The translations under genes were made by a program, and so were the position numbers. Below the pieces are notes generated by a model, which did not search any database, had not been told where the DNA came from, and was given only the letters and a program-made list of their open reading frames with translations. A stretch of DNA of 64,000 bases from an uncultured Oscillospiraceae bacterium (GTDB taxonomy: Bacteria > Bacillota > Clostridia > Oscillospirales > Oscillospiraceae), in the NCBI GenBank assembly GCA_934589705.1, contig CAKTOH010000002.1:138309-202308 (forward strand), read 5' to 3'. The number at the start of each line of letters is the position of its first letter. The first letter of the stretch is position 1. Of this stretch, positions 8,311-16,204 are shown piece by piece.

Positions 8311-9137
8311 GCTTCTGCTTCCCTTCCGCACATTGCCATCAGCTCCGGCAGCACCGGCTCAAATTGAAGGCCGTACCAGTGGGTACGGTGAGCGGCAGTC
8401 CGGGCGATGGCCTTGCAGGTAAAGTTTGCCGCGCAAACCCCGGATTCATACACGTCTTTTCCGGAAGCAAGCAGACCGGTAAAGGCGGCGGCGAACAGGT
8501 CGCCGGTACCGCTGAAGTTGCCGGACAGCCGGGGATGGGAATAGGCACGGAAGCGCTCCCCATCCTTCAGAAGAAAGCCGCTGGTCTGCTCCCCTACCCC
8601 GGTCAGCAGCACCCGAGGAAAATTCAGCCGTTTTAGAAGAAATTCCCCATAATCCGCATCGGTTCTGTCCTCCCAGGGAAGCCCCGCCAGCAGGGCGGCC
8701 TCGGTCAGGTTGGGCAGGACAAAGTCCGCCTGGGCGCAAAGACCCTTCATTTTCTCCACATACGCTTCGTCAAAGCCGGAATAGAGCCTGCCGTTGTCCG
8801 CCATGGCAGGATCCACAATGGCAAGGCCGCCGGGGGCAAGCATGGTCTTTAAGACGGTTTCCGCCGTCTCGATTGCCGCCGGGCTTCCCAGGTAGCCCGT
8901 GAGAACGGCATCGAAGGTGATTTGGTTTTCCTTCCAGTGGGCGATGATCGGTGCCAGGCGGTCGGAAAAGCGGACAATTTCCGGCCTTCCGAAGCCGCCG
9001 GTATGGGTGGAAAGGAGCATGGTTGGCAGCACACAGGTTTCGTGTCCGCAGGCAGACAGCACCGGCAGCGCCACGGTCATAGAGCACTGACCCAGGCAGG
9101 ACACGTCCTGGATGGTCAGAATTCGCAGTTGTCTCAT
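8307..9137 (-). CDS. Pyridoxamine/pyridoxal kinase
   Basis: This 276-residue protein of the ribokinase-fold PdxY/PdxK group should phosphorylate vitamin B6 vitamers to feed pyridoxal phosphate. It shows the N-terminal TIQDVSCLGQCS segment, the lid-region STHTGGFGRPE, the substrate region DPAMADNGRLY, and the anion-hole motif FSGTGDLFAAAF with its catalytic Asp. The start is the ATG overlapping the PfkB kinase stop (ATGA), not the long upstream extension. The gene lies between a PfkB kinase and a polysaccharide deacetylase, all translationally coupled. ThiD-like activity on hydroxymethylpyrimidine is a possible alternative. Confidence 0.9.
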   Translation of the reverse strand: MRQLRILTIQDVSCLGQCSMTVALPVLSACGHETCVLPTMLLSTHTGGFGRPEIVRFSDRLAPIIAHWKENQITFDAVLTGYLGSPAAIETAETVLKTMLAPGGLAIVDPAMADNGRLYSGFDEAYVEKMKGLCAQADFVLPNLTEAALLAGLPWEDRTDADYGEFLLKRLNFPRVLLTGVGEQTSGFLLKDGERFRAYSHPRLSGNFSGTGDLFAAAFTGLLASGKDVYESGVCAANFTCKAIARTAAHRTHWYGLQFEPVLPELMAMCGREAEA

Positions 9138-10072
9138 AGGCACTCCACCGGATCCATATCCAGTCCCAGCTCCCGGGGCAGGAATCGGGGACAGACCGCC
9201 TCCGTGGTGACGATGACGGAGGAAGCCAGCATGGCTCCGATCTGGCAGGCCTGCTTCATGCCTTTTCCGTAGGTCAGGCCGATGGCCGCCCCGGCACAGA
9301 AGGAATCCCCCGCGCCGGTGGTATCCACCACATCCACCTTCCGGGCAGGGCACCAGCCCTTCTCTCCGGTAAGGCCGGCGTACACCGCTCCCTCGCCGCC
9401 CATGGTGACGATCATGCCGGGAATCTGGGCTGCCCGGGTCTTGTCAGCCAGAATATCCGCCATTTCCACCGGCGTTTTTCCGGAATAATCCTCGCAGAAC
9501 AGCAGTCCCGCCTCCTGGACGTTGCACACCAGGCAGTCGGTGTTTTTCAGGAAATCCCGCCGTTCCAGGGCAACGCTCATGTTGCCCACCACGGCGTAGA
9601 CCTTTTTCCCATGCTTCTGAGCCAGACGGAAGACCCGCTTGATGATCTCCTTGTCCAGGTCAATTTCCACAATGACGCTGTCGGCACTAGCAAACATCTC
9701 GTCCCCCTGGGTATCCAGGGTGTCAATGAGGGGCAGCATGTCCGGCCGGTTAGAAATGGAGGCCGCCACGTCCCCGGAATTGTCGAATACCGCCAGCCAG
9801 GTGCCCAGGCCGTTGGGGGTCGTCCGGATATAGTCGGTGTTGACCTTATGGGCCCGGAGCTTGCGCAGCACATCCCGGCTGTCGCCGCTGTCATCCACCA
9901 GGCTCAGGAAGGTGGGGCGCAGCTCGCAATTGGCGATATCCTCCGCCACGTTCCGGCCGACCCCGCCGTGGACGCGCTCCACCCGTCCCACATTTCGGCC
10001 TGTGGGGATAAACGCCGCCTCCGGAAAGCCCTTGATGTCTACAAAAATCATGCCGATGACCAAAATGCCCAT
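9134..10072 (-). CDS. PfkB-family carbohydrate/nucleoside kinase
   Basis: This 312-residue kinase phosphorylates a sugar or nucleoside that cannot be named from sequence. The N-terminal GGVGRNVAEDIA matches PfkB signature 1, and DTTGAGDSFCAGAA is signature 2 with the catalytic Asp. The start ATG at 10072 has AGGGAGG nine bases upstream; the track's longer frame lacks a ribosome site. It is the first gene of a three-gene operon. Ribokinase-like or pseudouridine-kinase-like roles are plausible but no partner gene such as psuG is near. Confidence 0.88.
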   Translation of the reverse strand: MGILVIGMIFVDIKGFPEAAFIPTGRNVGRVERVHGGVGRNVAEDIANCELRPTFLSLVDDSGDSRDVLRKLRAHKVNTDYIRTTPNGLGTWLAVFDNSGDVAASISNRPDMLPLIDTLDTQGDEMFASADSVIVEIDLDKEIIKRVFRLAQKHGKKVYAVVGNMSVALERRDFLKNTDCLVCNVQEAGLLFCEDYSGKTPVEMADILADKTRAAQIPGMIVTMGGEGAVYAGLTGEKGWCPARKVDVVDTTGAGDSFCAGAAIGLTYGKGMKQACQIGAMLASSVIVTTEAVCPRFLPRELGLDMDPVECL

Positions 10073-10116
10073 ATGCTCTGCCTCCCTGTGATTCTGGTAG
10101 TAGTATAATGCGTACT

Positions 10117-10352
10117 GAACAACGCAAAACGCCTTGAACGTCAAGGCGTTCAGGCATTTTTTGCGTTGTTCTGGTGCAAGGGTTTTGCGCTAAAAAGTGC
10201 AAAACCCTTGCACCTGCCGAATTGCATGGAACGCCATGCAATTCGGATACGCATTGATTTCTGTCTGAATTCCATAAAAACGGTTTCAAAGAGCCGTTTT
10301 TATGGAATTGCGCACCTGACGGTGCGTGAATAAGCCGCAAAGCGGCTTATTC
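10117..10352. repeat. Array of six consecutive perfect hairpins (array 1)
   Basis: In 236 bases there are six back-to-back hairpins with unrelated sequences. They are: 10117-10171 (GAACAACGCAAAA arms with an inner GCCTTGA/TCAAGGC stem); 10173-10214 (16-bp GGTGCAAGGGTTTTGC stem); 10217-10246 (13-bp CCGAATTGCATGG stem); 10268-10309 (16-bp AATTCCATAAAAACGG stem); 10311-10326 (CGCACC/GGTGCG); and 10328-10352 (GAATAAGCCGC/GCGGCTTATTC). The array sits between divergent genes. It begins with TACTGAAC and ends with GACATTAGTAT, boundary motifs shared with the array at 26207-26370. Confidence 0.9.
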
Positions 10353-10526
10353 AGCAGACATTAGTATAGCATATTCCCGACAAAATGCAACCACAACCCC
10401 GTCCCTTCCCTTTTCTCCCGAAAAACAATTTCCAGACTGTCATTGCGCCGGAAGTTCCGTCCTGGCACTGCGCGTTTCGCATACGCAGGGAAGCGGCGCA
10501 TAGGCTAGAGGCAAAGGGGGAATTCC

Positions 10527-11099
10527 ATGCTGATGAGCTGGATCTGGACGGGAATGGTAGGTATCAGCATTCTGTGCGCCCTTTGGAACGGGCAAGGCGC
10601 CCAGCTTGCCGGGGCAGTATTTCAGGGTGCCCAGTCCGGAGTGAGCCTGGTCATCTCCATGGCCGGGGCGGTGTGTCTCTGGTCGGGCGTAGCCGCCGTT
10701 ATGGAGGCCGCAGGCATCATGGGAATGCTCTCCCGGCTTCTTCGTCCCCTGTTGCACCGGGTTTTCCCATCCACCCGCCGGGATTCTCAGCTGGCAGGCT
10801 GCCTCAGCGGTAATTTCTGCGCAAATCTGCTGGGGTTGGGCAACGCCGCCACGCCTATGGGCATTCAGGCCGCCCGGCGGCTGGCCTCCGGCTCCGCCGC
10901 CTCCGATGAGCTGTGCCGGCTGGTGGTTCTGAACACCGCCTCCATTCAGCTGATTCCGGCAAATGTGGCGGCAATACGCTCCGCGCTGGGATGCGCCTCC
11001 CCCTTCGACATTCTCCCGGCGGTGTGGTTCACCAGCCTTCTGTCCGCCGGGCTGGGAGTGGCCTGTGCCTGGGTGCTGGGAAAGGTCTGGAAGCCATGA
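10527..11099 (+). CDS. spmA: Spore maturation protein A
   Basis: This 190-residue membrane protein matches SpmA, which with SpmB is needed for proper dehydration of the spore core. It has several hydrophobic segments and the conserved GNFCANLLGLGNAATPMGI region in the middle, with TASIQLIPANVAAIR after it. The ATG at 10527 has AAAGGGGGA upstream. Its stop overlaps the spmB start (ATGA), the usual arrangement. It supports a spore-forming lineage, although some asporogenous relatives keep the pair. The hairpin array at 10117-10352 lies upstream. Confidence 0.92.
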   Translation: MLMSWIWTGMVGISILCALWNGQGAQLAGAVFQGAQSGVSLVISMAGAVCLWSGVAAVMEAAGIMGMLSRLLRPLLHRVFPSTRRDSQLAGCLSGNFCANLLGLGNAATPMGIQAARRLASGSAASDELCRLVVLNTASIQLIPANVAAIRSALGCASPFDILPAVWFTSLLSAGLGVACAWVLGKVWKP

Positions 11100-11608
11100 C
11101 GGATTATCTGGTGCCTCTGATCTTATTTTTCACCATGGCCCTGGCTCTGGGGAAGCGGGAGAACGCCTATGATTTGATGCTGGGTGGGGCAAAGCAAGGC
11201 CTTAAACTCATGGCCTCCATCGCTCCCTCCCTGATTTTGCTGCTGACGGCGGTAAAAATGATGCAGTCCTCCGGGGCGGCAGAGGCCGCGGGAGGACTGC
11301 TGAAACCGATATTTGCTTTTTTCGGCATTCCACCGGAAACGGCACTGCTGGTGCTGGTGCGGCCCTTCAGCGGAAGCGCGGCTCTGGCCGTGGGAGCGGA
11401 GCTGATGGCCCGGTACGGGGTGGATTCCCAGATTGGCCGAACGGCGGCGGTAATGCTGGGCTCCACGGAAACCACCTTCTACACCATCAGCGTCTATTTT
11501 GGAGCCGCCGGGATTCAAAAGACCCGCTACACCCTGCCCGCCGCCTTATTTGCGGACTTCATTGGCTTCTGGGCGGCCTCCCTCACCACCAGGCTTTTTT
11601 TCAGCTGA
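11096..11608 (+). CDS. spmB: Spore maturation protein B
   Basis: The 170-residue product is the partner of SpmA. It is hydrophobic throughout and carries the family segments VRPFSGSAALAVGAELM and MLGSTETTFYTISVYFGA. The start is the ATG at 11096, overlapping the spmA stop; upstream extension of the open frame is only spmA read out of frame. Its last eight bases overlap the 3' end of the signal peptidase gene on the other strand, so the two converging genes share terminal sequence and no separate terminator is visible. Confidence 0.92.
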   Translation: MTDYLVPLILFFTMALALGKRENAYDLMLGGAKQGLKLMASIAPSLILLLTAVKMMQSSGAAEAAGGLLKPIFAFFGIPPETALLVLVRPFSGSAALAVGAELMARYGVDSQIGRTAAVMLGSTETTFYTISVYFGAAGIQKTRYTLPAALFADFIGFWAASLTTRLFFS

Positions 11609-12137
11609 CGCTGACCTGAGGCAAAATCACCTTTCCCAGAATTTTCCCGGTGGCAATGGGCCCGTACTTTTCGCTGCGGCTGTCGGCGGAGTGGTTCCGG
11701 TTATCCCCCATGACAAACACCGTGCCCTCCGGCACCGTCAGGCTCACAACCGTCTGCCCGTCCCTCGGCTCCATGGGGTCAGGTTCTTCCGGATTCAGAT
11801 AGGGCTCGTCAATGGGGATTTCGTTGACCGTGACCGTATCGGTATCATAATCGATTTTCACCCGGTCGCCCTGGGTAGCGATCACCCGCTTGACGATGTA
11901 CGTCCGATCCAGGAGGCCGTCACCTGTATGAATCACCACCACATCCCCATGCCGGGGCTGGGAACCCACCCGGAGCACCAGCAGCAGCTGCCTGTCGTGA
12001 AGGGTGGGATACATAGACCGGCCGTCCACGATTGCCAGCTTCACCACAAAGGTGTTCAGCAGCACCAGGACGATCATCACCCCACAGAAAATGGTGAAGC
12101 CCCGGTCTTTCTTCTGGTTCTTCTTTTGTTCTTCCAT
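11601..12137 (-). CDS. lepB: Signal peptidase I
   Basis: This 178-residue, single-anchor Gram-positive type signal peptidase cleaves signal peptides from secreted proteins. A membrane segment (about 17-37) precedes the catalytic serine in DGRSMYPTL. The general-base lysine is in YIVKRVIATQGD, and MGDNRNHSADSR is the conserved C-terminal box. I chose the ATG at 12137, seven bases after a TAGGTG-like site, over an upstream GTG. It overlaps the end of spmB by eight bases in antiparallel orientation. A terminator separates it from the upstream acidic protein gene. Confidence 0.94.
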   Translation of the reverse strand: MEEQKKNQKKDRGFTIFCGVMIVLVLLNTFVVKLAIVDGRSMYPTLHDRQLLLVLRVGSQPRHGDVVVIHTGDGLLDRTYIVKRVIATQGDRVKIDYDTDTVTVNEIPIDEPYLNPEEPDPMEPRDGQTVVSLTVPEGTVFVMGDNRNHSADSRSEKYGPIATGKILGKVILPQVSVS

Positions 12138-12150
12138 GATACACACCTAC

Positions 12151-12187
12151 AAAAAGGAAGCCTGCCGCGGCAAAAGCCGCGGCAGGC
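12151..12187 (-). terminator. Terminator of the CD1247-type gene
   Basis: A perfect 12-bp GC-rich stem GCCTGCCGCGGC/GCCGCGGCAGGC with a four-base loop is followed on the minus strand by TTCC and five T residues. Confidence 0.85.
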
Positions 12188-12201
12188 ACTTGCTCTGCAA
12201 A

Positions 12202-12666
12202 TTACTCTTCTTCGTCGTCTTCCAGGGAGAACTCCAGGGTCTCGCCGCAGTTGGGGCAGACGATACTTCCCTTCTCCAGGGTCTCCTCGTCGAAGTCGAT
12301 GATCTCACCGCAGGCGCACTCCACCTCGTAGATGGTGGTGTCCTCGTCGCCGAACTCGAAGCCCTCTTCGGACTCCTCGTCGTCCAGCTCGTCGGTGTCG
12401 TCTTCCTCGTCCCAATCCTCGTCGTCCCAGTCCTCGTCATCCTCATCGTCGAGAATGTAGTCCTCGATGGCGTCCAGGTCTTCCTCGATTTCATCCAGCT
12501 CATCGGAGATGGCAATGGTGGTCTCCTCGATGTCGCCGACCCGCTTGGTCACGTCACCCAGCAAATCCACAATGGCGGCGATCATCTTGCCCTCGTTGGA
12601 CTCGGTGTTCAGCTTCAGGCCCTCCATCAGGCCCTTCAAATAGGCGGACTTTTCAGAAAGCGTCAT
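12202..12666 (-). CDS. CD1247-type acidic zinc-ribbon protein
   Basis: This 154-residue protein resembles the conserved clostridial CD1247 N-terminal-domain proteins, whose function is not established. The N-terminal helical part starts MTLSEKSAYLKGLMEG. The middle is an extreme acidic run of Asp/Glu/Trp, and the C-terminus has a zinc-ribbon-like pair CACG ... CPNCG. The ATG at 12666 has AAGGAG seven bases upstream. It follows efp by 27 bp and ends at a strong terminator, so it is the last gene of the yqeG-M24 peptidase-efp cluster. A role tied to transcription or translation is only a guess from context. Confidence 0.75.
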   Translation of the reverse strand: MTLSEKSAYLKGLMEGLKLNTESNEGKMIAAIVDLLGDVTKRVGDIEETTIAISDELDEIEEDLDAIEDYILDDEDDEDWDDEDWDEEDDTDELDDEESEEGFEFGDEDTTIYEVECACGEIIDFDEETLEKGSIVCPNCGETLEFSLEDDEEE

Positions 12667-12693
12667 AATCATTCTCCTTCAAGCGCGAATGGC

Positions 12694-13257
12694 TTAGGCC
12701 TTAGAGCGGCCCAGGTACTCGCCGGTACGAGTATCGATCTGAATCTTATCGCCCTCGTTGACAAACAGGGGCACCTTCACCTCGGCACCGGTCTCCACGG
12801 TAGCGGGCTTGGTGACGTTGGTAGCGGTGTTGCCGGCGAAGCCGGGCTCGGTCTTGGTGACCACCAGGTCTACAAAGTTGGGCACTTCCACGCCGAAGAC
12901 CTTGCCCTTGTAGCTCATGATGGTGCAGATGTCGTTCTCCTTGACGAACTTGAAGGAATCGTCCAGGACGGAACCGTCAATGGGCTCCAGCTCGTAGGTC
13001 TCCTGATCCATGAAGTAGTACAGGGAGCCGTCGTTGTAGGAGTACTCCATCTTCTTTCTCTCGATGTATGCGGTGGGGAACTTGGCAGAGGGGTTCAGGC
13101 TGGTCTCGGTCACGCCGCCGGTGATGACGTTCTTCATCTTGACGCGGACGAAAGCAGCACCCTTGCCGGGCTTGACATGCTGGAACTCGATGACCTGCAT
13201 CACCTTGCCGTCCAGCTCAAAGGTAATACCGTTGCGAATATCGCCTGCAGAAATCAT
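12694..13257 (-). CDS. efp: Elongation factor P
   Basis: This 187-residue protein is full length for EF-P, which relieves ribosome stalling at polyproline stretches. The first domain carries the tip loop [12 protein letters not shown], with Lys32 in the position modified in other bacteria. Two OB domains follow and the C-terminal signature [14 protein letters not shown] is intact. The ATG has AGGAGG upstream. It lies downstream of an M24 aminopeptidase gene, the same order as in many Firmicutes. A basal Lys-type tip suggests either an unmodified or 5-aminopentanol-type EF-P; no modification enzyme is in the window. Confidence 0.97.
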   Translation of the reverse strand: MISAGDIRNGITFELDGKVMQVIEFQHVKPGKGAAFVRVKMKNVITGGVTETSLNPSAKFPTAYIERKKMEYSYNDGSLYYFMDQETYELEPIDGSVLDDSFKFVKENDICTIMSYKGKVFGVEVPNFVDLVVTKTEPGFAGNTATNVTKPATVETGAEVKVPLFVNEGDKIQIDTRTGEYLGRSKA

Positions 13258-13373
13258 GTTTTTATCCTCCTAAGACTACCTCTCCGTTTTGGGAGGCGAT
13301 TTGTGTTCATAGCTTTAGCTCATATATTGTACCGCAAAAGCGGCGCTTATGCAAGAGGAAACCGAAAAAAATC

Positions 13374-14438
13374 TTAGACAATAATGAGATTTTTCGGGCT
13401 CTTTGTCATGTCGATTGTGCCATTTTCGGAAATCACGGTCACGTCTTCGATACGCACGCCGAATTTTCCGGGCAGATAGATTCCCGGCTCTGCCGAACAC
13501 ACCGCGCCGACCGGAATGGGCTTTTCATACCGGGGGCTCAGGTTGGGGCCTTCGTGGATTTCCAGTCCCAGGCCGTGGCCGTAGCTGTGGCCGAAAAAGC
13601 CGCCGTAGCCCGCCTTGGCAATGACATTTCGGGCAATGGCGTCAATTTCCGCGCCGGTGAGCCCCGCATGAGTTCCTTCGATGGCCGTCTGCTGCGCCTC
13701 CAGCACGATCTGGTACACATGACGCATTTCCGGGGTGACAGAACCCACCGCCACAGTGCGGGTCATGTCCGAACAGTAGCCCTGCCAGGCCGCCCCGAAG
13801 TCCATGGTGATAAAATCCCCCGGCTGGATCACCCGCTCCCCCGCTACTCCGTGGGGCAGGCTGGTGTTGGGGCCGGAGACCACAATGGGGTCAAAGGCCA
13901 GGCCGGTGGCGCCGTTTTTGTACAGGGCGTAAATCAGCTCCGCCTGAAGCGCCAGCTCCGTCATGCCGGGTCGGATTTTTGTCAGAATCTCCGCAAAGGC
14001 CTTGTCCGTGATTGCCTGGGCCTTTTTCATCCGCTCCAGCTCCCAGGGCTCCTTTACGTCCCGGAAGGCGTTGAGCTTTCCGCTGATGGGCAGAAGCGGG
14101 GCTTTCAGTGCCTCCTCAAAGCGCAGAAGCTCCTCCGCCGTCAGATATTTTTCCTCATAGCCCAGGCAGGTGATTCCGAAGTCGGAGATGGCCTCGTTGA
14201 TTCGCCGGACATAGCCCCGACCGGTGCCCACATCCAGCACGGTAAAATCCCGGATGTTTTTCCGGGCGGATTCCAGGTAGCGGCTGTCGGTAAAATAGCG
14301 GCAGCCGGACTTGGATACGACGGCCATGCCCTCGGCGATGTCAAATTCCGCGCAGTAATGGCGGCTGCAGCGGCTGGTCAGCAGCAGACCGTCTGCCTCA
14401 TCCCCCAGCAGAGACAGGTATTTTTCCAGATTTTTCAT
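13374..14438 (-). CDS. Xaa-Pro aminopeptidase (M24 family)
   Basis: This 354-residue metallopeptidase removes N-terminal residues preceding proline. It has a creatinase-type N-terminal domain (about 1-125) and the pita-bread catalytic domain. The dimetal ligands are visible in MDFGAAWQGYCSDMTR (two Asp), GHSYGHGLGLEIHEGP (His), SAEPGIYLPGKFGVRIEDV (two Glu). Its start overlaps the yqeG stop by four bases (ATGA), and efp follows 116 bp downstream, a common Firmicute neighbourhood linking proline peptide turnover with polyproline translation. Confidence 0.94.
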   Translation of the reverse strand: MKNLEKYLSLLGDEADGLLLTSRCSRHYCAEFDIAEGMAVVSKSGCRYFTDSRYLESARKNIRDFTVLDVGTGRGYVRRINEAISDFGITCLGYEEKYLTAEELLRFEEALKAPLLPISGKLNAFRDVKEPWELERMKKAQAITDKAFAEILTKIRPGMTELALQAELIYALYKNGATGLAFDPIVVSGPNTSLPHGVAGERVIQPGDFITMDFGAAWQGYCSDMTRTVAVGSVTPEMRHVYQIVLEAQQTAIEGTHAGLTGAEIDAIARNVIAKAGYGGFFGHSYGHGLGLEIHEGPNLSPRYEKPIPVGAVCSAEPGIYLPGKFGVRIEDVTVISENGTIDMTKSPKNLIIV

Positions 14439-14941
14439 TGGGAAAGCCTCCGATTTCCGGCCAAAAAGATAAAGGGCAGCTCCAGGACGTGCCGGGCTTT
14501 CAGCCAGAAGGTGTGATTGTCAATGGCCTTCACCAGGATGGAGGTCACGCCCATGCAGTTGGCTCCCAGGGTGTCGGTGTAAATCTGATCGCCTACCAGA
14601 GCCGCCTGACCTGCCGGGATTCCGTATTTTTCCAGGCACTGGCGGATGCCCCGGGAGAAGGGCTTTTTCGCGTGGGTGATGCAGTCCAAACCGTATTTTT
14701 CGCAGAAGGCGGGCACCCGGTCGTTGTGGCTGTTGGAGACGATGCACACCTGAATATCTTCCTGGGCATTCATGTTTTTCAGCCAGTGCTCCATGGCCTG
14801 TGTGGGAATGTCGGTGGTATAGGGCACAATGGTATTGTCAAAATCCAGCATCAGAAGGCGAATGTTCCGGCTTCTGAGCAGCTCCGGAGTGACATCCGTC
14901 AAAGCCTTCGTCATTCGCTTGGGAAGAAGAGAAAAGGGCAT
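14435..14941 (-). CDS. yqeG: YqeG-type HAD phosphatase
   Basis: This 168-residue protein belongs to the YqeG subfamily of HAD-IIIA phosphatases, which are widespread in Firmicutes but have uncertain substrates (phosphatidylglycerophosphate phosphatase activity is known for relatives). The nucleophile motif LMLDFDNTIVPY, motif II CIVSNSHND and the acidic motif VGDQIYTDTLGAN are all present. It is first in the cluster, coupled to the M24 peptidase gene, and diverges from the gene at 15005. Confidence 0.9.
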   Translation of the reverse strand: MPFSLLPKRMTKALTDVTPELLRSRNIRLLMLDFDNTIVPYTTDIPTQAMEHWLKNMNAQEDIQVCIVSNSHNDRVPAFCEKYGLDCITHAKKPFSRGIRQCLEKYGIPAGQAALVGDQIYTDTLGANCMGVTSILVKAIDNHTFWLKARHVLELPFIFLAGNRRLSQ

Positions 14942-15004
14942 ATTGTCCTCCGTATTTTCATAAATTACTTTCAGGAATTATATCACAGGGAGGGAGTTTT
15001 GTCC

Positions 15005-15718
15005 ATGGCCATGGAACCTTATCTTGCCATGACGGCAGGAGAAATCCGGGGTGCTTCGGTTCTTCCCCGGCGGACAGGGTGGCTTTCCTGTCATTTCTCC
15101 CCCTCCGGTGCCGGGCTTTCCAACCTGCCCGTTGCGCTGCCTCCCGGCTCTCTTCTGATTCTGGATGACAGCACGCCTATGGACGGCCATGACCCGGAGC
15201 AGATTGCCGGGCAGCTGGAAAGCTGCGCAAAGCGTCTGGACTGCGCCGGGGTTCTGCTGGATTTCCAGCGACCCGGCCTGGGGGATGTCCAAATGCTGGT
15301 TTCCCGGCTGGAACAGGCGGTTTCCGTTCCCCTGATCGTTTCCTCGGCCTACGCAAAAAATACCGGGTGCGCCGTTTTTCTCCCGCCGGTTCCGGCAGAT
15401 GTGCCTCTGGCGGAATATTTATCCCCCTGGCGTGGCCGGGAAATCTGGCTGGAGGCGGCCTTGGACGGTCTGGAAATCGCCCTGACAGAATCGGGGGCTG
15501 CTCCCACGCCCCTGCCCCGCTGGGAGCAGCCGGAGGCGGAGGGCTTCCGGGATTCCAGGCTTTCCTGCCATTATCGCTGTGAACTCCGGGAAAACGCGGC
15601 GGTTTTCACCCTCTGGCGCAGTCCGGAGGACTTAAAAGCGCTTCTTGACCAGGCCGAAAGCCTGGGTGTTGCCGCCGCCGTGGGGCTGTATCAGGAGTTA
15701 TTTCCCGCTTTCGGCTGA
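15005..15718 (+). CDS. Conserved hypothetical protein, possible TIM-barrel fold
   Basis: I do not recognise a named family. The 237-residue product starts at the ATG preceded by AGGGAGGGAG; the longer open frame is an antisense shadow of yqeG. It has no signal peptide or membrane segment. Alternating beta and alpha patterns with LLILDDSTPMDGHD, CAGVLLDFQRPG, VPLIVSSAYAK and GREIWLEAALDGLEI resemble strands of a barrel such as a glycosidase-like fold, where aspartates end strands. It stands alone between divergent yqeG and convergent folA, overlapping the 3' end of folA by 21 bases. Function unknown. Confidence 0.75.
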   Translation: MAMEPYLAMTAGEIRGASVLPRRTGWLSCHFSPSGAGLSNLPVALPPGSLLILDDSTPMDGHDPEQIAGQLESCAKRLDCAGVLLDFQRPGLGDVQMLVSRLEQAVSVPLIVSSAYAKNTGCAVFLPPVPADVPLAEYLSPWRGREIWLEAALDGLEIALTESGAAPTPLPRWEQPEAEGFRDSRLSCHYRCELRENAAVFTLWRSPEDLKALLDQAESLGVAAAVGLYQELFPAFG

Positions 15719-16195
15719 CCGGCGGCAATACAGCAGCATTTCATAAGCAATGCCGTTTTCCTCGCCGGATTGGAGGGTCTGGGAGAGAACCCAGTCCGGG
15801 TCTTTGTCCAGATTGGGGAAAAAGGTATCGGATTCCGGGGTAGTGTGCACCTTCGTCACATAGGCCCGGTCACAGTAAGGAAGCATCTGCCGATAGACGC
15901 TCCCCCCGCCGATGACAAAGGCTCTGGGGGCGTTCTTCACCTGCTTCAGCACCTCTTCCGGGCCGTGGCACACCGTAAAGCCGGGAATATCCCCTTCCGA
16001 ACGGCTCATGGCCAGATTCACCCGGCCGGGCAGGGGCTTTTTCCCCGGAAAATCCTCGATGGTGCGCCGACCGGCAACAACCGTGGCTCCCCGGGTGGTC
16101 TCCCGGAAGAATTTCCGGTCGGCAGACAGGGCGATGGGCTGGGTGCCATCCCGGCCGATGCCCCAGTCGTCATAAACCGCAACAATCAGTTCCAT
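15698..16195 (-). CDS. folA: Dihydrofolate reductase
   Basis: This 165-residue enzyme reduces dihydrofolate to tetrahydrofolate with NADPH. It starts MELIVAVYDDWGIGRDG and has the NADPH-binding ATVVAGRRTIEDFPGKKPLPGR segment, the VIGGGSVYRQMLP loop and a C-terminal beta strand pair. Its position nine bases after thyA in the same direction fits its job of recycling the dihydrofolate that ThyA makes. The 3' end overlaps the converging gene at 15005-15718. Confidence 0.95.
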   Translation of the reverse strand: MELIVAVYDDWGIGRDGTQPIALSADRKFFRETTRGATVVAGRRTIEDFPGKKPLPGRVNLAMSRSEGDIPGFTVCHGPEEVLKQVKNAPRAFVIGGGSVYRQMLPYCDRAYVTKVHTTPESDTFFPNLDKDPDWVLSQTLQSGEENGIAYEMLLYCRRSAESGK

Positions 16196-16204
16196 TGCTT
16201 CACC

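Noticed and set aside
10117..10352. CRISPR array or tandem repeat array
   Set aside because: The six units are all different in sequence and length, so there is no repeat-spacer structure. No Cas genes are present.
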